From Thiomonas bhubaneswarensis (GTDB lineage: Bacteria; Pseudomonadota; Gammaproteobacteria; Burkholderiales; Burkholderiaceae_C), in contig NZ_LIPV01000002.1 of assembly GCF_001418255.1 (NCBI RefSeq), positions 248,001 through 312,000 of the forward strand: DNA of 64,000 nt, given 5' to 3'. Position numbers and translations under genes: made by a program. A model generated the notes under the pieces. It was not told the origin of the DNA. It did not search any database and saw only the letters and a list, made by a program, of their open reading frames with translations. This document shows positions 58,787 through 64,000 of the stretch, one piece after another; within the stretch, counting starts at the first letter, position 1; every line of letters begins with the position of its first letter.

Positions 58787-60424
58787 ATGGCAAGCGTTCA
58801 TCTAGGCGACATGCCGGCACCTGCATCGCAGGGCAAAAATATCCGGAAGGCCGCAGGCATCTGGAGCCTGCTGTTTGCCAGCCTCACGGCCATCATCGGC
58901 TCGGGCTGGCTGTTTGCGCCGCTGACGGCCGCCACGCAGGCGGGGCCGGCGAGCATCCTGTCCTGGGCCATCGGCGGCGCGGCCATTCTGGTGCTGGCCT
59001 TCGTCAATGCCGAGCTCACCAGTTCGTTTCCGGGCATGGGGGCGGTGATCACCTTTCCCAAACTCAGCCACGGCCATCTGGCCGCGGCGGTGGTGAGCTG
59101 GGTGGTGTTTCTCGGCTACGTCACCGTGGCCCCGGCGGAAGTGCTGGCGGTGGTGACCTACGCCAACAACTACCTTCCCGGCCTGGTCGATACCAAGACC
59201 TCGCTGCTCACCGATACGGGCATGGCCGTCAGCGTGGCGCTGCTGGGCCTGTTCATTCTCATCAACGCCTGGGGCGTGCGCGCTCTGCTGCGCCTGGGCA
59301 ACACCCTGATGATCTGGAAGCTCATCATTCCGGTGCTGTCCATCGTGGCGCTGATGCTGGCGTCGTTCCACGTCGGCAACTTCACCTCGCAGGGTTTCGC
59401 GCCGTTCGGCGCCAAGGGCACCATCGCGGCGATCGCCACCTCGGGCATCGTGTTCAGCTATCTCGGTTTCCGCCAGGCCATCGAACTGTCTGGCGAGGCC
59501 ACCAACCCGCAGCGTGATGTGCCCATCGCCATCATCGGCTCGGTGCTCATCGCCGGGGCGATTTTCATCATGCTGGAAGTGGCGCTGATCGGCGCCGTGA
59601 GCCCGGCTGACATCGCCCAGGGTTGGGACAAACTGCACTTCACCGGCGTCTCCGGCCCGTTCGCCGGATTGGCGGTGATTCTGGGCATGAGCTGGCTGGC
59701 CATCCTGCTCTACATCGACGCGGTGGTGTCGCCTGCGGGCACCGGTCTGGTGTACGGCGGCACCACCGCGCGGGTGGTCTACGCCACGGGCAAGGACGGC
59801 CTGTCCACGCCCTGGTTCGCCAAGCTGAATAAAAACGGCGCACCGTCCACCGGGTTGTGGATCACCTGGATCGTGGGCATACTGTTCTTCCTGCCCTTCC
59901 CGTCGTGGCAGAAGATCGTGACCTTCATCTCCTCGGCCACGGTGCTGGGCTATGGCATCGGCCCCGTGGCGCTGATGACCCTGCGCCGCAGCCTGCCACT
60001 GGGTACCTATCCGCGCCCCTACACCCTCAAAGGCGCCGGGCTGTGGGCGCCGCTGGCGTTCATCGTGTCGAACTTCATCATCTACTGGTCGGGCGCCGGC
60101 ACCGACAACTTCCTGTTCGGCGGTCTGGCGGTGATCTTCGTGCTGTTCGTCATCGGTCAGGCGATCACCCACGGCGGCAAGCTCAGCCACCTGCAATGGA
60201 AAGGCGCATGGTGGCTGGCGCCCTACTTCCTTGCCATGTGGCTGGTGACTTACCTCGGCCCGAAGGATCTCATCGGCGGCACGGGCCTGCTGACCTTCTA
60301 TCAGGGCATGGTGGTGGTGGTCATCATCAGCATCGCCATCATGGCCCTGGCCGTGGCCAGCGGCCTGCCCGAGCCGGAGGAGGCGCGCGAGATGATCGCG
60401 ATGACCGGCCGGACGCGCCGCTGA
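58787..60424 (+). CDS. APC-family amino acid permease
   Basis: Inner-membrane amino acid transporter, 545 residues with about twelve to fourteen hydrophobic helices. SLTAIIGSGWLFAPL is the APC glycine-rich helix-1 motif and YLGFRQAIELSGEATNPQRDVP the intracellular loop motif. AAAGGAG precedes the start. It neighbours arginase, but no regulatory link is visible. Substrate undetermined. Confidence 0.92.
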   Translation: MASVHLGDMPAPASQGKNIRKAAGIWSLLFASLTAIIGSGWLFAPLTAATQAGPASILSWAIGGAAILVLAFVNAELTSSFPGMGAVITFPKLSHGHLAAAVVSWVVFLGYVTVAPAEVLAVVTYANNYLPGLVDTKTSLLTDTGMAVSVALLGLFILINAWGVRALLRLGNTLMIWKLIIPVLSIVALMLASFHVGNFTSQGFAPFGAKGTIAAIATSGIVFSYLGFRQAIELSGEATNPQRDVPIAIIGSVLIAGAIFIMLEVALIGAVSPADIAQGWDKLHFTGVSGPFAGLAVILGMSWLAILLYIDAVVSPAGTGLVYGGTTARVVYATGKDGLSTPWFAKLNKNGAPSTGLWITWIVGILFFLPFPSWQKIVTFISSATVLGYGIGPVALMTLRRSLPLGTYPRPYTLKGAGLWAPLAFIVSNFIIYWSGAGTDNFLFGGLAVIFVLFVIGQAITHGGKLSHLQWKGAWWLAPYFLAMWLVTYLGPKDLIGGTGLLTFYQGMVVVVIISIAIMALAVASGLPEPEEAREMIAMTGRTRR

Positions 60425-60470
60425 CCGTTTCCCGATGCTGGCGGGTCGTTGAATGCGGTCCGTCAGCGCT

Positions 60471-61934
60471 TCAACCCTGCCGCCGGTTGAAGTCGGTCTG
60501 GTCGTAGAACGACCGTTTCGCGGCGTACATCTGCTGATCGGCGCGGTTGATGGTGGTTTCCAGGCGCTCGCCCGCCATGCGGGTGGCCACGCCCATGGAG
60601 AAACTGAGCCGGGGCGTTTGATAGAACTGGTTGTTCAGTTCCACGAGCTCGAGCAGACGCTGGCTTAAAGCGCGGGTGGCGGCGACGTCGAGGTCGGGCA
60701 GGAGCAGCACGAACTCATCGCCGCCCACGCGGGCGGCGACCTGCGGCTTTTCCACCAACTTGGAGAGTACTTCGCCAGCCCGACGCAGCAGGGCGTCGCC
60801 TGCTGCGTGGCCGAGCTCGTCGTTGACTGCTTTGAGGCTGTTGAGGTCGAGCATGAGCACGCTCACGGGCCAGGCGTCCTTGCGTTCCAGGCGGTTGATT
60901 TCGTCGGCGAAGAAAGTGCGGTTGCGCAGGCCGGTGAGCACGTCGTGCGTCCCAAGATATTCGAGGTAGGCCTCGGCTTTTTTTCGCGCGGTGATGTCGG
61001 TGAGCGAGACCAGCACCATGGCCCAGTCGTCGGTGTGTCCGGGCATGACGGCGAACTGCATGTGGGCATGGATGGTCTGGCCGTTCAGGTGGTAGTTGAT
61101 GATCTCGCGCTGCTGCGTAAGCCTGCCGTGCCACAGGTCGATGAGCTGGTCGGCGAAATGCACCCGCATGTCGTCGCGAAAAATGTGCTGCAGGTTGCGC
61201 AGCAGGTGCGCCCGGTCGGAGGCGCCCACCAGATCGAGGGTTTGCTGGTTGACGTCGAGCACGCGGATTTCCTGCATGCAACGGTCGATGAATTCGGGGT
61301 GCACGCGCAGAAAGGTGGTGAAGTCAGTAATGCCCTGCGCGCGCAACAGCTCCAGCAGTTGGCGCACCGCGCTGAAGTCTTCGACCCACAGCGATACGGG
61401 CGAATGCTTGAAGAGGCCGCGCGCGTATTGTTCGCTCGAGTGCAGTTGGCGCTCGGCGCGAAGGCGGTCGGAGACGTCCTCGATGGCGAACAGCACCCGG
61501 CTCCAGCTGGCTTCATGGCCCGGCAGAACGTGGGCGTTGAGCTGGACATCGAGGCGCCGACCGCTCAAGGTGTAATTGACCGTCTGGCTGCTGTAGCGGG
61601 TGGCGCCGTTCCAGAGCTGCAGCAGTTCTTCCAGATGTTCGCGGTGCATGTCGTCGCGGAACACACGGTCGAGGTTGGCCTCGAGATGCTCCAGATCGCG
61701 CGCCTCGAACAGCTCGAGGGTGCGGCGGTTGACCTGCAACACCTTGATGCGCGCAGCGCACTCGGCCACGCGTTCGGGCCTGTCCTGCAGCCAGGCCCGC
61801 AGATCGCTGACGCCCTGGGCACGCCACTGGTCGAACAGTTCTCGCAGGGCGCTGAAGTCTTCCACCCACAACGAGACCGGCGCAAGTTCGAACAGATCGG
61901 CGAGGTTGTTCTGCTGCAGGGTAGGCGCGGTCAT
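60471..61934 (-). CDS. Diguanylate cyclase with two tandem PAS-like sensor domains
   Basis: 487 residues. Two sensor modules repeat with an exact 160-residue period: PVSLWVEDFSALREL at about 19-160 and PVSLWVEDFSAVRQL at about 179-320, both ending in PGH...D/E-V-SDR or DITAR. Then a coiled linker, DVLTGLRNRTFFADEI and the active-site GGDEF (404-408) with the upstream MLDLNSLKAVND. No RxxD inhibitory site is present five residues ahead. It has no membrane segment, so it is cytoplasmic. Confidence 0.93.
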   Translation of the reverse strand: MTAPTLQQNNLADLFELAPVSLWVEDFSALRELFDQWRAQGVSDLRAWLQDRPERVAECAARIKVLQVNRRTLELFEARDLEHLEANLDRVFRDDMHREHLEELLQLWNGATRYSSQTVNYTLSGRRLDVQLNAHVLPGHEASWSRVLFAIEDVSDRLRAERQLHSSEQYARGLFKHSPVSLWVEDFSAVRQLLELLRAQGITDFTTFLRVHPEFIDRCMQEIRVLDVNQQTLDLVGASDRAHLLRNLQHIFRDDMRVHFADQLIDLWHGRLTQQREIINYHLNGQTIHAHMQFAVMPGHTDDWAMVLVSLTDITARKKAEAYLEYLGTHDVLTGLRNRTFFADEINRLERKDAWPVSVLMLDLNSLKAVNDELGHAAGDALLRRAGEVLSKLVEKPQVAARVGGDEFVLLLPDLDVAATRALSQRLLELVELNNQFYQTPRLSFSMGVATRMAGERLETTINRADQQMYAAKRSFYDQTDFNRRQG

Positions 61935-62042
61935 GGACAGGTGGGACGTTTGGGATGAGTGCGGCCGATTTTAGGAAGCGCACACCGCTCGTCAGCGTGA
62001 GGATGCTCTCGGAAACAGACGGTTGCGTGAACTTTTTCCGGT

Positions 62043-62055
62043 TTACCGCCGGTAA
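62043..62055. promoter_or_regulatory. Palindrome TTACCG-C-CGGTAA before aldo/keto reductase
   Basis: Six-base inverted arms around one base, 77 bases upstream of the ATG at 62132. It could be an operator; no regulator for it is recognised. Confidence 0.3.
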
Positions 62056-62131
62056 CACCGCATCCGAGCATGAACCGATAGGCTAAGACTCGATGCCCGC
62101 GGTTGAGGCGGGCGAAGCAGGAGAAACAGCA

Positions 62132-63118
62132 ATGCAGTACCGACAATTGGGCGCTGACGGGCCGGATGTCTCGGCTCTCGGTCTGGGATGCATGGGAATG
62201 TCCGAGTTTTACGGGCAGGGCGACGACGCCGAATCGATCGCCACCATTCACCGCGCACTCGATCTCGGCGTGAATTTGCTCGATACCGCCGATATGTACG
62301 GCGTGGGGCGTAACGAAGCGTTAATCGGCCGCGCCATTGTCGGACGCCGAGATGCCGTGTTTCTGGCGACCAAATTCGGCAATATGCGTGGGCCGAATGG
62401 CGAGTTTCTGGGTGTGAACGGTCGCCCGGAGTATGTGCGTGCATGCTGCGAGGCCAGCCTGAAGCGTCTGGGCGTGGACGTCATCGATCTGTATTACCAG
62501 CACCGGGTCGATCCGAACGTGCCGATCGAGGAGACCGTGGGCGCCATGGCCGATCTGGTGCGCGCGGGCAAGGTGCGGTATCTGGGCCTGTCCGAAGCGG
62601 CGCCTGCGACGCTGCGGCGGGCGCATGCCGTGCATCCGATCTCGGCGCTGCAATCGGAGTATTCGCTGTGGTCGCGCGATCCCGAGGGCGAGTTGCTCGA
62701 CACCGTGCGCGAGCTGGGTGTGGCCTTCGTCGCTTACAGCCCGCTGGGGCGCGGCTTTCTCACGTCGCAGATCCAGTCGCTCGACGATCTGCCCGAGGAC
62801 GACTGGCGCCGCCGCTCGCCGCGATTCCAGCCCGACACGTTCGCGCGCAATCTGCGTCTGGCCGAGACGGTGCGGCACATGGCCGAAGCGAAGAACTGCA
62901 CGCCGGCGCAGTTCGCGCTCGCGTGGCTGCTGGCTCAGGGCGACGATGTGATCGCCATTCCGGGCACCAAGCGGCGTCGCTATCTGGAGGAAAACGTCGG
63001 CGCGCTGCGGGTGCGGCTGAGCACGGCCGACCTCATCCGCATTCATCAGGCGGTGCCACCCGGCGCGGCCATCGGCGAGCGCTACCCTGAGGCGGGGATG
63101 CAGGCAGTGAATCGCTGA
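62132..63118 (+). CDS. Aldo/keto reductase (second)
   Basis: 328 residues from ATG 62132 (GGAG upstream; a GTG-type upstream extension is not conserved). [14 protein letters not shown] (Asp, Tyr), FLATKFGNM (Lys), [10 protein letters not shown] (His) and the C-terminal [17 protein letters not shown] are AKR signatures of the general-oxidoreductase branch. Substrate unknown. Confidence 0.93.
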   Translation: MQYRQLGADGPDVSALGLGCMGMSEFYGQGDDAESIATIHRALDLGVNLLDTADMYGVGRNEALIGRAIVGRRDAVFLATKFGNMRGPNGEFLGVNGRPEYVRACCEASLKRLGVDVIDLYYQHRVDPNVPIEETVGAMADLVRAGKVRYLGLSEAAPATLRRAHAVHPISALQSEYSLWSRDPEGELLDTVRELGVAFVAYSPLGRGFLTSQIQSLDDLPEDDWRRRSPRFQPDTFARNLRLAETVRHMAEAKNCTPAQFALAWLLAQGDDVIAIPGTKRRRYLEENVGALRVRLSTADLIRIHQAVPPGAAIGERYPEAGMQAVNR

Positions 63119-63255
63119 GGGGCGGCGCGGGCGTCGGCGCGGGGGAGAGCCCTGCCCAACGGCTGTAATGGGCGGGCAACGCCGGGCTTGATCCGGCAGA
63201 TTTTGTGTCGTTATGTCAGTAACATGCTCCGTCATTGCTAGACGACGACACCCTT

Positions 63256-64000
63256 ATGCAGGCCGCTGCGCTTCCTGACGACTCCATCCTCCACACCCTG
63301 ACCTCGGCGGAGCGCCCGCTGCCTTCGCCCAGCGTAGTCGCGCTCGAGCTGATGCGGGCGCTCGACCGGCGCGACCTGGGGATGCGCGACATTGCCAACA
63401 TCGCCCGCAAAGATCCGGCGCTGGTGGCGCGCATGATCCAGCTGGCCAATTCGGCCATTTTTGCCGGGATGCGACCGGCCGTCGCCATCGAGGAAGCGGT
63501 GCTGCGCATCGGCACCGGCGGGCTGGCTCGGCTGGCGATTGCCATGTCGCTGATGCAGGCCAGCCGCGCCTCTTCGGTGGAAGGTTTCGATCTGCGGCGT
63601 TTCTGGATGACATCCATCCAGCGCGGTCTGGTGTTTCAGTATCTGTCGCAGCGCGTGGGCAAGATGCCCAGCGCCGAGGCGTTCAGCCTGGGCCTGCTGT
63701 CGGACGTGGGTCTGCTCGCCATGGCGGTCAGCTTGGGAGCCGAGGCGGTCGCGCCTGCCGAGACTGTCGACGCCCAGGCGCTGCGCGATTGGCAGCGCGA
63801 GCGCAACGGTTTCAACCAGGATGACGCCAGTGCCGTGCTGCTGCACCACTGGGGCTTTCCGCTGGTGCTCGCGCAGGCGGCACGCGCGCGGCCCGCGCAC
63901 GAGCCGCAGCAGCAGGGGCGCGAAGCCCGGCTGGCCGAATGCGTGGCGCTGAGCCGCGCGCTGGAACTTCGTACCGAGGACGCGGCGTCCGACATCCCGG
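63256..64000 (+). CDS. HDOD-domain protein (3' end cut off by window)
   Basis: Frame open from ATG 63256 to the window end (248 codons, no stop). PSPSVVALELMRALDRRDLGM..IARKDPALVARMIQLANSAIF and AVLRIGTGGLARLAIAM are the HDOD pattern of c-di-GMP-network and chemotaxis-associated regulators; FWMTSIQRGLVFQYLSQR and LGLLSDVGLLAM follow. It is absent from a closed-frame search because it runs off the end. Confidence 0.88.
   Translation, partial: MQAAALPDDSILHTLTSAERPLPSPSVVALELMRALDRRDLGMRDIANIARKDPALVARMIQLANSAIFAGMRPAVAIEEAVLRIGTGGLARLAIAMSLMQASRASSVEGFDLRRFWMTSIQRGLVFQYLSQRVGKMPSAEAFSLGLLSDVGLLAMAVSLGAEAVAPAETVDAQALRDWQRERNGFNQDDASAVLLHHWGFPLVLAQAARARPAHEPQQQGREARLAECVALSRALELRTEDAASDIP

Overview
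The window is 64 kb of chromosome from a high-G+C betaproteobacterium of the order Burkholderiales. The basis is gene content and order: an mla phospholipid-transport operon that includes mlaA and runs on through two ABC genes, ibaG and murA into a complete his cluster, then HIT and tatABC; ubiE/Tim44/ubiJ/ubiB; and petABC next to sspAB. The overall feel is of a Thiomonas- or Thiobacillus-like sulfur-oxidiser relative. The genus is inference from memory of gene order, not a database result. There is no prophage, transposase gene, CRISPR array or rRNA. The one RNA gene recognised is a tRNA-Thr(UGU).

Layout. 1-6 kb: the end of an RND efflux adaptor, its permease, a DUF2892 membrane protein, a TDT/SLAC1-family anion transporter and a CsoR-family repressor with an unusual two-cysteine pattern. 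6-11.3 kb: nudJ-mnmA on the minus strand, then the three-gene proton-translocating transhydrogenase (pntAA-pntAB-pntB) behind a structured leader, and a small H-NS protein. 11.4-12.8 kb: a Crp/Fnr regulator overlapping a convergent TPMT-type methyltransferase. 12.9-29.6 kb: a long co-directional run, mlaFEDACB, ABC exporter, ibaG, murA, hisGDCBHAF-hisIE, a DUF4870-like protein, HIT protein, tatABC. 29.6-34 kb: an HtrA/DegQ protease, Nif3, pdxA, DUF4404, an aldo/keto reductase. 34-38.6 kb, minus strand: ubiquinone genes ubiB, ubiJ and ubiE with Tim44-like and DUF971 proteins. 39-43.3 kb, minus strand: tRNA-Thr, sspB-sspA, cytochrome bc1 (petC-petB-petA). 43.5-51 kb, minus strand: a divergent pyruvate-kinase-like protein, an rRNA pseudouridine synthase, an EamA transporter and the fused B12-dependent acyl-CoA mutase IcmF. 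51.3-64 kb: stress and membrane genes (DUF1269-like, nhaR, BI-1/YccA, zinc ribbon, TerC/Alx), recQ, arginase, a LOG-family protein, an APC permease, a duplicated-sensor GGDEF protein, a second aldo/keto reductase and a truncated HDOD protein.

Working together: respiration and redox genes recur (transhydrogenase, ubiquinone synthesis, bc1 complex, and Tat export, which would export the Rieske protein). An FNR-like half-site palindrome lies upstream of petA. Most of the rest is envelope maintenance (mla, murA, DegQ) and core biosynthesis (his, pdxA, ubi).

The most unusual structure is a family of about 170-bp imperfect palindromes. Two copies (32.6 and 38.6 kb) are close relatives and show a compensatory base change in their ends. 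A third (47.5 kb) has the same architecture and a shared core. A different GC-rich palindromic repeat appears to have inserted in frame inside icmF.
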